A DNA stretch of 18,486 nucleotides from JAVVUQ01 sp036653075 (GTDB lineage Bacteria > Bacillota > Clostridia > Christensenellales > CAG-314), in assembly GCA_036653075.1 (NCBI GenBank), contig JAVVUQ010000025.1, forward strand, positions 1-18,486, in the 5' to 3' direction. The position numbers were made by a program, and so were the translations under genes. The notes beneath the pieces are model-generated. The model was not told the origin of the DNA, ran no database searches, and saw only the letters and a list, made by a program, of their open reading frames with translations. Positions 8,606 to 15,940 of this stretch are shown in pieces. Position 1 is the first letter of the stretch, and the number at the start of each line of letters is the position of its first letter.

Positions 8606-8624
8606 AACCTTAATCGCTAAGGTT
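8606..8624 (-). other. Short stem-loop between prfA and the aminotransferase gene
   Basis: A 7-bp perfect inverted repeat (AACCTTA at 8606-8612, TAAGGTT at 8618-8624) with a 5-base loop. No T-run follows it on the minus strand, so it is not a standard terminator. It may be an mRNA processing or stabilising structure, or chance. Confidence 0.3.
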
Positions 8625-8655
8625 GTTTATCAATTTATTTTTGTTTTAATTTCGA

Positions 8656-9729
8656 TTACCTTTCGCTGCTACTTTGTAATTTTGCCGCTTGGTCAGCTAT
8701 TCTAAGCGCTTCTATCATACTATCTATATCACCGTTCATATAATTTTCAATCGAATATATTGTCATTCCAATTCTATGGTCAGTAACTCTTCCTTGTGGG
8801 AAATTATACGTTCTTATACGTTCGCTTCTATCGCCAGTACCCACTTGAGTTTTACGGGTTTTTGCATATTCCGCATCAGATATAGTTTTAAAATGGTCAT
8901 AAAGCTTACTTTTCATCGCTTTCATCGCTTTTTCTCTGTTTTTAATCTGGCTGCGCTCGTCTTGACACTCTACGATTAATCCTGTTGGAATATGTGTCAT
9001 TCTAATTGCGCTTTCTGTTTTGTTTACGTGCTGTCCGCCAGCGCCGCCGCTTCTATAAGTATCAATTTTAAGATCTTTTTCATCAATATTTATATCAACG
9101 TCTTCCATCTCAGGTAAAACGGCAACCGTTATTGTAGAAGTGTGTATACGCCCTTGCGATTCTGTTTCGGGAACTCTTTGTACTCGATGCACTCCGCCTT
9201 CATATTTTAATTTGCTGTACGCTCCTTGTCCTACCACAGTAAACGAACATTCTTTTATTCCGCCTAACTCCGTTTCGTTTGTGCCTATTTCTTCAATAGC
9301 CCAACGTTGCCGCTCTGCAAACATATAATACATTCTACGTATTTCATAAGCAAATAAACACGCTTCTTCGCCACCAGCTCCTGCTCTAATTTCAATAATT
9401 ATATTATTATCATCATTCGGGTCGACTGGCAATAATAAAACTTTCAATTCTTCTTCCAATTTTTGCGATAATTGTTTCAGTTCATCAATTTCTGTATCAA
9501 TCATCTCAGCCATTTCTCTGTCCGTTTCACGCTTTCTCATTTCAATAGCAGATTCAACTCCGTCTATCGCTTTTTTATACTCTATATACTTTTCAACAAC
9601 AAGTTGTAAACTACTATGCTCTTTAACAAGCTTCTTCCACTCTTCACGCTTGTTTATAACTTCGACTTTACCCACTTCTTCCGATAAATACTCATACCTT
9701 TTTTTTATATCTTCTAATTTTCCAAACAT
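8656..9729 (-). CDS. prfA: Peptide chain release factor 1
   Basis: 357 aa, full family length. It recognises UAA and UAG in the ribosomal A site and triggers peptide release. The conserved GGQ loop is in SGGAGGQHVNKTESA near residue 230; its Gln is the PrmC methylation target. The codon-reading tripeptide is PET in VQRVPETESQGRIHTS near 187, matching the PxT form of RF1 rather than the SPF of RF2. The N-terminal half is the long helical domain (KKRYEYLSEEVGKVE). GGAG sits 4-5 bases before the ATG. It lies 121 bp downstream of the gene encoding its methyltransferase PrmC, a common Clostridia arrangement. There is no frameshift; the protein looks intact. Confidence 0.98.
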   Translation of the reverse strand: MFGKLEDIKKRYEYLSEEVGKVEVINKREEWKKLVKEHSSLQLVVEKYIEYKKAIDGVESAIEMRKRETDREMAEMIDTEIDELKQLSQKLEEELKVLLLPVDPNDDNNIIIEIRAGAGGEEACLFAYEIRRMYYMFAERQRWAIEEIGTNETELGGIKECSFTVVGQGAYSKLKYEGGVHRVQRVPETESQGRIHTSTITVAVLPEMEDVDINIDEKDLKIDTYRSGGAGGQHVNKTESAIRMTHIPTGLIVECQDERSQIKNREKAMKAMKSKLYDHFKTISDAEYAKTRKTQVGTGDRSERIRTYNFPQGRVTDHRIGMTIYSIENYMNGDIDSMIEALRIADQAAKLQSSSER

Positions 9730-9850
9730 ATTACTCCATTTTGCTTTTTTAGATTTTTGCTAACTTTATTTATCTAAAGTTTTACAAATTGTATTTCGCT
9801 ATTATTAATTCTATTTAATTTTAATTTATATATCCGCTAACCAACAGTAG

Positions 9851-11734
9851 CTATATCGTAGCAATAATCATTCGTTCAACTCCATTTAAATCTTGTTTAA
9901 TTTCCGTCTTATATCCTTGCGTTGTAAGTAATTCGCTTACGCTTTGCGCTTGTTTTATCCCTACTTCAATAAACAATTTTCCACCGTTATTTAAGTAGTT
10001 TTTTGACTCTTTTGCTATTATTTTATAAAAATCTAACCCGTCTACGCCGCCATCTAACGCCATCTTCGGCTCAAACTTTACATTCTTTTCTAATTTTTCA
10101 ATATCTTCTGTTGGAATATATGGCGGGTTCGAAACAATAATATCAAATTTACCACTAATTTGACTGAACATATCAGATTTTATAATATTAACATTCGCTT
10201 TGTATTTTTTTGCATTTTGCCCGCATACGTCTATCGCTTCTTCACTTATATCAGACAACGTAACATCAATATCACTTTTAAGGGCAATTGTCAATCCTAT
10301 ACATCCGCTTCCACAACATAAATCTAATAACTTAAGTTTTTGATTAACATCGTTTTGGTTCTGTTCGTTAATAGTTTGATTATTTTGTGTATTTTCCGTT
10401 TGTATATATTTTAAAATTTTCTCTGTAAGTAATTCCGTTTCAAAACGAGGAATAAGCGTAGCTTGCGTGACGATATATTCAAATTCAAAAAATTGTTGAG
10501 TACCTAAAATGTATTGTAGCGGTTCGCCGTTTATTAATCGTTTTGTCATTTCTTCGCATTTCTTTTGAGCGTTGATACTTAAATATCCCATTGCGCTAAT
10601 TTCGCTTCGCTTACATTTTAAAACGTCCGCCATAATCCATTCTGCCGCAGCGTCGTCATCAATTCCGTTTTCTTTCAATTTTTTTACTGTTTCGTTTTTA
10701 AAGTCGTCCGTTTTAACAAATTGAACGCAACTCATTGACGGGTCGCAATCCATGGCGTAAGCAGCGTTAAAAGCTTCTATTGCCACTTCTACCATATCGT
10801 CTGCTGGTTGCCTTGTCGATAACCTTTGCATACTTCTGCCAAGCCATTTAAGCGGTTTCAATATAGCGTAATCGTGCCGTCCGTTATACATCAATAACTC
10901 ATATGAAATAGATGCAATCGGAACTAAACAAAGCACTCGAATCAATATTCTAACAAACGTTTTAAACGCTTCGGGTTTTATCAGTAAAGTAAAATCACGA
11001 ATCAGTATCTCTACAATGGACATAACAAAAATCGATACCAAAATAACAAAAAACAAAAATGCCGTTCCACATCTATCGTGATAAGTTGAACACTTTTGAA
11101 CATTCTCTACTGTTAACGGCATTTCACTTTCGAAACAGTTAATCGTTTTATGTTCCGCTCCGTGATACATAAACACACGCTTAATCTCTTTCATCTTAGC
11201 CACAAGCGTCAAGTATCCAATAAATAACGTTACTTTAATACCACCTTTAATGAAGTTTGCAAGTAATAACATTCCAGCTGAAGATTCAATTAATGTATTA
11301 GAAAATAGTGACGCCCATACTTTTGAAAAACTTCCGCCAACTATTTGTCCGCCAAAAGTGTTAAATAATAATCTTGTAACTACGTCTGGCAAAAATATAA
11401 ATAACAAAACAGCAAAAAGCAAGCCAAATACAACGCCAATAATTGTAGCGAATTTCATTTCGCCTTTTGTAACCGTTTCAGCTTCATCGTCGCCTTCGCC
11501 CCAAATAGTAGCTGATTTCATTAAATAGCTCATTCCATCTTTCAAACTGTCAACTAAATTAAAAATGCCTCTAATAAATGGTATTTTCCTTACGCCTTTA
11601 CGCGCGCAAGTACGTGATGTTTCTAATAAAATCTCGCCACTATGGCTACGAACGGCAAGAGCTACTGCGCCGCTTGGCGCTCGCATCATTACGCCTTCCA
11701 TTACCGCTTGACCGCCTATTTTTGTCTTAGCCAA
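9851..11734 (-). CDS. prmC: DUF1385 (YqhQ-like) membrane domain fused to PrmC release-factor glutamine methyltransferase
   Basis: 627 aa from a TTG at 11734, chosen because GAGGAG sits 6 bases upstream and it gives (M)AKTKIGGQAVMEGVMM, the normal YqhQ opening; an ATG at 11797 would add 21 unrelated residues. Residues 1-325 are DUF1385: GGQAVMEG, HGAEHKTINCFE, a CSTYHDRCGTAF block and several membrane helices. Residues about 335-627 are PrmC: a helical N-domain, IPRFETELL near 427, the SAM motif LDLCCGSGCIG near 478, the catalytic VSNPPYIPT near 538, and MALDGGVDGL. PrmC methylates the GGQ glutamine of RF1 and RF2 using S-adenosylmethionine. A Gln/Asn-rich insert of about 25 residues (445-470) precedes the SAM motif, and the usual IPRPETE proline is Phe. 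prfA follows immediately. No internal ribosome site is seen at the junction, so PrmC is probably made only as the membrane fusion. Confidence 0.93.
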   Translation of the reverse strand: MAKTKIGGQAVMEGVMMRAPSGAVALAVRSHSGEILLETSRTCARKGVRKIPFIRGIFNLVDSLKDGMSYLMKSATIWGEGDDEAETVTKGEMKFATIIGVVFGLLFAVLLFIFLPDVVTRLLFNTFGGQIVGGSFSKVWASLFSNTLIESSAGMLLLANFIKGGIKVTLFIGYLTLVAKMKEIKRVFMYHGAEHKTINCFESEMPLTVENVQKCSTYHDRCGTAFLFFVILVSIFVMSIVEILIRDFTLLIKPEAFKTFVRILIRVLCLVPIASISYELLMYNGRHDYAILKPLKWLGRSMQRLSTRQPADDMVEVAIEAFNAAYAMDCDPSMSCVQFVKTDDFKNETVKKLKENGIDDDAAAEWIMADVLKCKRSEISAMGYLSINAQKKCEEMTKRLINGEPLQYILGTQQFFEFEYIVTQATLIPRFETELLTEKILKYIQTENTQNNQTINEQNQNDVNQKLKLLDLCCGSGCIGLTIALKSDIDVTLSDISEEAIDVCGQNAKKYKANVNIIKSDMFSQISGKFDIIVSNPPYIPTEDIEKLEKNVKFEPKMALDGGVDGLDFYKIIAKESKNYLNNGGKLFIEVGIKQAQSVSELLTTQGYKTEIKQDLNGVERMIIATI

Positions 11735-12109
11735 TATAAACTCCTCGAGGCATACCCTCTGTCTAAATTTCCAATCATAACGCAAATAACTATGCAATTA
11801 TAAATATCTATTCAATTCCAAATAAATCTATTAATTGTCTATCTTAAATTATCAATTAATAATTACTCAATATTATCTTACATCAAATTTGTATTTTTGT
11901 ATAGTAAATCAACACATAATTTTAAATTAAGCGTATAATCAATTTAATGAATTAACGTCTATTTTATTATTATATCTTAACAATCGTTATGCTTGCTTTT
12001 TTATTATAGCGCCATATTGGTAATTATAAAATCAAATTTAACGTAATTATTTTATTGTTTTGCAACAATAACACTACAAATGAATGTTTAATTAATTTAT
12101 AAAATTCAA
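11735..12109. other. AT-rich intergenic region upstream of the DUF1385-PrmC gene
   Basis: About 375 bp between the spoVT terminator and the TTG start of the fusion gene. It should hold the promoter of the DUF1385-prmC-prfA group, but several TTGATT-like hexamers lack a convincing -10 at 16-18 bases, so I cannot place it. No open reading frame, tRNA or repeat array is visible. Confidence 0.5.
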
Positions 12110-12135
12110 AAGGCGATAGATTACTCTATCGCCTT
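12104..12135 (-). terminator. Rho-independent terminator of spoVT
   Basis: A perfect 11-bp stem (AAGGCGATAGA at 12110-12120, TCTATCGCCTT at 12125-12135) with a 4-base loop. On the minus strand it is followed by TTTTGAATTTT. It lies 45 bp after the spoVT stop and is the clearest terminator in the window apart from the pyrG leader. Confidence 0.85.
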
Positions 12136-12180
12136 ATTTACAGTTAAGATTCAGAAAAATCAGAGCGCAAAATTCAAAAT

Positions 12181-12708
12181 TTAATATTGTCCTTGCAGTA
12201 AATTCACTGCCATATCTGCAACTTTCACTATTTGCGTAGTAATTGTTTCATTATCAAAAGTCAAAAATATTACGCTTCCGTATAAATCGCCTTCTACAAT
12301 GATAGGCGACATTAACATTTCTTTAATTTCTCTTTTGCATTTTAAATAAATACTTATATCCTTTGTAATATGACTTTGTCTTCTCATTTCCATCAAGGTA
12401 TAAAGCTGCATAGTTACAGTTTTATCAGTATCCTCGCATCCACGTCCAGCGCTCGAAATAATGCTATCTTTGTCTGTTATCAAAACAGTCACAGGGTATA
12501 CTCGTCTTATGGATTCTGCCAAATTATCGGCAAAATCATTAATATTACCCATAGGGTTGTACTTTTTTAATACTAACTCGCTTTCGTCATTTGTAAATAT
12601 TTCCATCGAAGTGCCATCTTTTATTTTTAATGAATTGCGCAATTCCTTTGGCACAACAATTCTCCCGAGTTCATCAATTCGACGTATAATTCCTGTTGCT
12701 TTAAGCAT
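12181..12708 (-). CDS. spoVT: Stage V sporulation regulator SpoVT (AbrB-type)
   Basis: 175 aa from the ATG at 12708, which follows AAGGAG by 8 bases; an ATG 48 bases upstream would add 16 residues and would probably lie outside the transcript. Residues 1-50 are a swapped-hairpin AbrB DNA-binding domain: MLKATGIIRRIDELGRIVVPKELRNSL is the standard family opening (key residues R9, D12, G15, P20). Residues about 55-175 are a GAF-like domain (ESIRRVYPVTVLITD, SPIIVEGDLYGSVIFL). Total length equals Bacillus SpoVT (about 178). SpoVT is a late forespore regulator controlling sigma-G-dependent genes. A sigma-G-like promoter fits upstream, a 30-bp dyad overlaps it, and a strong terminator follows. It diverges from the ylbJ-like sporulation gene. 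Confidence 0.93.
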   Translation of the reverse strand: MLKATGIIRRIDELGRIVVPKELRNSLKIKDGTSMEIFTNDESELVLKKYNPMGNINDFADNLAESIRRVYPVTVLITDKDSIISSAGRGCEDTDKTVTMQLYTLMEMRRQSHITKDISIYLKCKREIKEMLMSPIIVEGDLYGSVIFLTFDNETITTQIVKVADMAVNLLQGQY

Positions 12709-12735
12709 AATTATTTCTCCTTTTCTTAACAATGT

Positions 12736-12765
12736 TAATATGTATAGCATTTGCAAATATTATAC
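12736..12765 (-). promoter_or_regulatory. Sigma-G-like promoter of spoVT
   Basis: On the minus strand GTATA (12765-12761), then 18 bases, then CATATTA (12742-12736). This fits the Bacillus sigma-G pattern GHATR-N18-CATWMTA at all positions but one. The expected start near 12729 leaves a leader of about 21 bases holding AAGGAG. In Bacillus spoVT is transcribed by sigma-G. A sigma-A-like alternative, GTATTA-N17-TATAAT (12787-12759), overlaps it. Confidence 0.6.
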
Positions 12766-12768
12766 ATA
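12739..12768. promoter_or_regulatory. 30-bp inverted repeat overlapping the spoVT promoter
   Basis: The arms are TATGTATA-gc-ATTTG and CAAAT-at-TATACATA, symmetric around 12753/12754, with 13 of 15 positions paired. The dyad spans the promoter spacer and reaches both promoter elements. It is a plausible operator, perhaps for SpoVT itself; this is inference from position. Confidence 0.5.
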
Positions 12769-12804
12769 ACATTTTTAATTTTAATACTTTCCTTCAACAA
12801 ATAT

Positions 12805-12902
12805 AAACTAATCAATATTAACTAACCAATACAAACTAATCAATATTAACTAACCAATACAAACTAATCAATATTAACTAACCAATACAAACTAATCAAT
12901 AT
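12805..12902. repeat. 28-bp tandem repeat, 3.5 exact copies, between spoVT and ylbJ
   Basis: Copies occupy 12805-12832, 12833-12860 and 12861-12888, with a final half copy at 12889-12902; all are identical. Each 28-bp unit is itself two related 14-bp halves (AACTAATCAATATT and AACTAACCAATACA). There are no spacers, so it is not CRISPR. The identical copies imply recent expansion. Confidence 0.95.
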
Positions 12903-13026
12903 AATTAAAAATAATTAATAATAATTAAAACTTTTTTACAATTAGTTGTGTCTATTTAATTATGTTGTTATCGCATTATATTCTTTTACTATTCATAACG
13001 CTAAGTTTACGGCAATATAAATAGTT

Positions 13027-13944
13027 ATGACTAATAAATTGCGTTTGTTTTTAATCTTCGCTTTAACAATATGCCTTTGTTTGCTACTGTTATTTCCAAC
13101 TCTTTTTACTAAAGCAGCATTAAGTGGTATTCAAGTATGGAGCGCATTTGTTTTACCCGCTCTTTTCCCTTTTATGGTTCTTTCAAAAATACTTTTAAAT
13201 TTAAACGCTGCAACAGTTTTTACGCCTCTTTTATCTCCTATAATGAAAAAATGCTTTAAAACGCCAGCTATCGCAGGTTACGCTTTTATTTTTGGAACGC
13301 TTTCAGGTTATCCGCTCGGTTCGAAAATAATAGGACAATTATATTCAAAAAAAGCCATTTCTTCGATAGATTGCAAAAAAATGTTTTTATTCTGTTCAAA
13401 TTGCGGACCTATTTTTATAATTTCTACCGTTGCAACATTTATTAATAACTCATCAGTAGCTATTATAATTTATTTTTCACAGCTTCTCTCAGCGTTACTA
13501 TGCGCAATAGTTTATTGCAATATTTGCGATATAAAACAATCGCCTATCGCTAACTCTTTCCATAACGAAAAGCCTAATTTGAATTTATTGATGGCAATTC
13601 AAGATTCTATTTTAAGCGTACTTACCGTAGGCGGATACATAACCATCTTTTATATTATAAGCGAAATGTTTGCCCTTCTTCCTTTTAGCGCCAACATTTT
13701 AATGGTAATAAAATGCGCCTTAGAACTAACTTTCGGTTGCAAAACCGCAGCAAGTTTACCTATTCATTTTGCCGCTCCAATAATTGCGGCAATAACTTCT
13801 TTCGGCGGTTTGTGCATTCTTATGCAATGCTATGGATTTTTAAGCAATTGCAAGATTTCCTTCTTTTTTATGCTTTTTTCTAAGCTTATTCAAGCGATTA
13901 TAGCATTTGTTTTGTGTTTCTTTTTTATGCGATTATTTTATTGA
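13027..13944 (+). CDS. ylbJ: YlbJ-like sporulation integral membrane protein
   Basis: 305 aa with about eight hydrophobic helices. The pattern matches the YlbJ / nucleoside-recognition (Gate) family: a first helix ending LLLFPTLFTKAALSGIQVW, FVLPALFPFMVLSKIL near 42, the hallmark GTLSGYPLGSKIIGQLY near 91, and FLFCSNCGPIFIISTVATF near 121. The family member in Bacillus subtilis is a mother-cell membrane protein needed for heat-resistant spores; its transported substrate is not established. No good Shine-Dalgarno precedes the ATG. A very weak sigma-E-like pair (GCATTAT at 12973, CATAACG at 12994, 14-base gap) lies just upstream. It is the only plus-strand gene here, diverging from spoVT, so two sporulation genes share one intergenic region. 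Confidence 0.88.
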   Translation: MTNKLRLFLIFALTICLCLLLLFPTLFTKAALSGIQVWSAFVLPALFPFMVLSKILLNLNAATVFTPLLSPIMKKCFKTPAIAGYAFIFGTLSGYPLGSKIIGQLYSKKAISSIDCKKMFLFCSNCGPIFIISTVATFINNSSVAIIIYFSQLLSALLCAIVYCNICDIKQSPIANSFHNEKPNLNLLMAIQDSILSVLTVGGYITIFYIISEMFALLPFSANILMVIKCALELTFGCKTAASLPIHFAAPIIAAITSFGGLCILMQCYGFLSNCKISFFFMLFSKLIQAIIAFVLCFFFMRLFY

Positions 13945-14013
13945 GTGTTTTAAAACTAACGCTAAAAAGCGATAAAGCCAACGGAATTATCACTTTTTAT
14001 CTTTACCTTCACA

Positions 14014-14128
14014 TTTTCAATATATATTTTTATAACATCTTTAATATATATTTTATAGCATATTTAATATATATTTTTATAGCATCTTTAATATATATTT
14101 TATAGCATATTTAATATATATTTTTATA
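14014..14128. repeat. 23/24-bp alternating AT-rich tandem repeat between ylbJ and pyrG
   Basis: Five units: 14014-14037 (diverged), 14038-14060, 14061-14084, 14085-14107 and a partial 14108-14128. Units alternate between 24 bp (TATTTAATATATATTTTTATAGCA type) and 23 bp (TCTTT start), giving a 47-bp higher-order period. It fills most of the convergent gap, where no ordinary terminator is visible for either gene. Confidence 0.9.
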
Positions 14129-14161
14129 ATTATCATTTTTTAATTTGAAATTTATAATGTT

Positions 14162-15754
14162 CTATTTGTTTTTTAAAATTGTCTTTATAAATTCGTTAAA
14201 AATTGGATGAGGGCGATTTGGGCGACTTTTAAATTCTGGATGAAATTGAACGCCTATAAAGAAATTGTTTTGTGGTAATTCAATAGCTTCAACCAATGAT
14301 TCCTCTTTGCTTGTGCCGCTGACAACGACGCCGTTATTCACAAAATCGTCATAATAAAGGCTGTTAAACTCCCATCTATGTCTATGCCGTTCTGAAATAA
14401 GCGTTTCGTTGTAGCATTTATACATAAGCGTATTTTCTTTAACGCAACAAGGATAAGCGCCTAAACGCATTGTTCCGCCCTTTTTAACGGTTTTTTGTCC
14501 GTCCATTAAATCAATAACGGGGAAGGACGTTTTAGGGTCAAATTCGCTGGAATTAGCGTTTTGCATATTTAATACGTTTCGCGCGTATTCAATAATAGCG
14601 ACTTGCATACCAAGGCAAATACCAAAATAAGCGATATTGTGTTCCCGAGCGTATTTAACGGCGAGAATCATACCTTCTATGCCTCTATTGCCAAAACCGC
14701 CAGGAACAATAATTCCGTCGCATATTTTTAAAGTATCTTCTACATTTTCCGCTGTGAGTTCTTCGCTTTGTACCCATTCAACGTTTATGTTAACGCCATT
14801 GCTTATGCCTGCGTGTCGAAGCGACTCAACAATAGATAAATAGGCATCGTGTAATTTTACATATTTTCCCACTAATCCAATAGTTACGCTTCCACTACGA
14901 TTTTTCGCTTTACATAACATTTCTTTCCATTCGGTCAAATCAATGTCATGTACAGGCAAGTTTAATTTCTCTAACGCTATCTTTGAAAAATCTTCATTTT
15001 CAAGCATAATAGGCGCTTCATATAGTAAATCAACGTTATTATTTTCTATAACGCATCGTTTTTCAACGTTGCAAAATTGCGAAATCTTGTCTTTAACATA
15101 ATCTGCTATTGGTCTATCACTTCTTGTTACGATAATATCAGGGAAAATTCCCAAAGAATTAAGTTCCTTAACAGAATGCTGAGTAGGTTTTGATTTATGT
15201 TCCTGCGAGCTTTCAAGGTAAGGCACTAACGTCACGTGAATAAATAAGCAATTACTTCTGCCCACTTCCTGCGCAACTTGTCTAATAGCTTCAATAAACG
15301 GTAAACTTTCAATGTCGCCTGTCGTTCCGCCAACTTCAGTAATAATCATATCCGCATCGGCCGCTTGTCCAACTTTAAATACAAATCGTTTAATTTCGTT
15401 AGTAATATGCGGTATTACTTGTACAGTTCTACCTAAATACTCTCCTTCACGCTCTTTGCGCAAAACATTGTCGTACACTTTACCCGTTGTCAAATTACTG
15501 TATTTATTTAAGTTTTCATCAATAAAACGCTCGTAATGCCCTAAATCTAAATCAGCTTCCGCTCCGTCGTCAGTAACAAAAACTTCTCCGTGTTCGTATG
15601 GACTCATCGTACCGGGATCAACATTTATATATGGATCCAATTTTTGCGATATAATCTTGTAACCTCGTGCCTTTAATAACCTACCGAGAGACGCCGCTGT
15701 TATTCCCTTGCCTAATCCAGAAACAACTCCGCCCGTCACAAAAATATACTTCAT
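14162..15754 (-). CDS. pyrG: CTP synthase
   Basis: 530 aa from the ATG at 15754, with GGAG 6 bases upstream; the frame stays open 14 codons further but lacks the family start MKYIFVTGGVVSGLGKG. It converts UTP to CTP with ATP and glutamine as the last step of pyrimidine nucleotide synthesis. Residues 1-270 are the synthetase domain (P-loop GGVVSGLGKGI, LDPYINVDPGTMSPYEHGEVFV, GGTTGDIESLPF). Residues about 295-530 are a class I glutamine amidotransferase with the nucleophile Cys in FGICLGMQ, a GGFGNRG oxyanion loop and the catalytic His-Glu in HPEFKSRP. All key residues are present. A near-consensus promoter and a leader terminator lie upstream, suggesting attenuation by pyrimidine level. The gene follows aroK directly. 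Confidence 0.98.
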   Translation of the reverse strand: MKYIFVTGGVVSGLGKGITAASLGRLLKARGYKIISQKLDPYINVDPGTMSPYEHGEVFVTDDGAEADLDLGHYERFIDENLNKYSNLTTGKVYDNVLRKEREGEYLGRTVQVIPHITNEIKRFVFKVGQAADADMIITEVGGTTGDIESLPFIEAIRQVAQEVGRSNCLFIHVTLVPYLESSQEHKSKPTQHSVKELNSLGIFPDIIVTRSDRPIADYVKDKISQFCNVEKRCVIENNNVDLLYEAPIMLENEDFSKIALEKLNLPVHDIDLTEWKEMLCKAKNRSGSVTIGLVGKYVKLHDAYLSIVESLRHAGISNGVNINVEWVQSEELTAENVEDTLKICDGIIVPGGFGNRGIEGMILAVKYAREHNIAYFGICLGMQVAIIEYARNVLNMQNANSSEFDPKTSFPVIDLMDGQKTVKKGGTMRLGAYPCCVKENTLMYKCYNETLISERHRHRWEFNSLYYDDFVNNGVVVSGTSKEESLVEAIELPQNNFFIGVQFHPEFKSRPNRPHPIFNEFIKTILKNK

Positions 15755-15781
15755 CTCTTTCTCCTCATATCGTATTAAAAT

Positions 15782-15837
15782 AAAAAAAAGGCGCAAAATC
15801 CATAAAACCCCTATTGGTTTTTTTTTAACTCTGCGTC
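15782..15837 (-). terminator. Leader terminator (attenuator) upstream of pyrG
   Basis: On the minus strand an outer stem pairs GACGCAGAGTT (15837-15827) with GGATTTTGCGCC, allowing one mismatch and G-T wobbles, and an inner stem pairs AAAACC with GGTTTT. Eight T follow (15789-15782). It lies after the pyrG promoter and before the start codon, the position of an attenuator. Confidence 0.75.
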
Positions 15838-15844
15838 TTTATTT

Positions 15845-15882
15845 GCAATTTGACGGTTAAAAACGCTTCGCCGTCGCATTGC
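15845..15882 (-). promoter_or_regulatory. First hairpin of the pyrG leader
   Basis: Stem GCAAT-gc-GACGG pairs with CCGTC-aa-ATTGC around a loop containing TTTTTAA. It starts a few bases after the predicted transcript start. The segment TTTTTAAC (15863-15856) could pair with GTTAAAAA (15829-15822) in the 5' arm of the terminator, a possible antiterminator contact. Confidence 0.5.
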
Positions 15883-15895
15883 CATATCGATTTAT

Positions 15896-15924
15896 ATATT
15901 AACTCATTCATCTACATTTGTCAA
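15896..15924 (-). promoter_or_regulatory. Sigma-A promoter of pyrG
   Basis: On the minus strand TTGACA (15924-15919), exactly 17 bases, then TAATAT (15901-15896). The predicted start is near 15889-15887, giving a leader of about 135 bases. It lies just after the aroK stop codon, with no room for a terminator between. Confidence 0.85.
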
Positions 15925-15940
15925 CTTATTTCAAATAGAA

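Noticed and set aside
9709..9850. Possible terminator between prmC and prfA (TTTAGA/TCTAAA inverted repeat)
   Set aside because: The stem is only about six A/T-rich pairs with a long loop and no clear T-run; prfA is more likely cotranscribed.
11735..11797. ATG start 21 codons upstream of the DUF1385-PrmC start
   Set aside because: A GAGGAG site lies within this stretch, 6 bases before the TTG, and the YqhQ family begins at that point.
12805..12902. Possible CRISPR array from the 28-bp repeats
   Set aside because: Copies are directly adjacent with no spacers, and no cas genes are nearby.
13914..14105. Plus-strand 63-aa open frame after ylbJ
   Set aside because: It overlaps the ylbJ end and reads through the AT-rich tandem repeat; it has no ribosome site and only low-complexity Ile/Tyr/Phe content.
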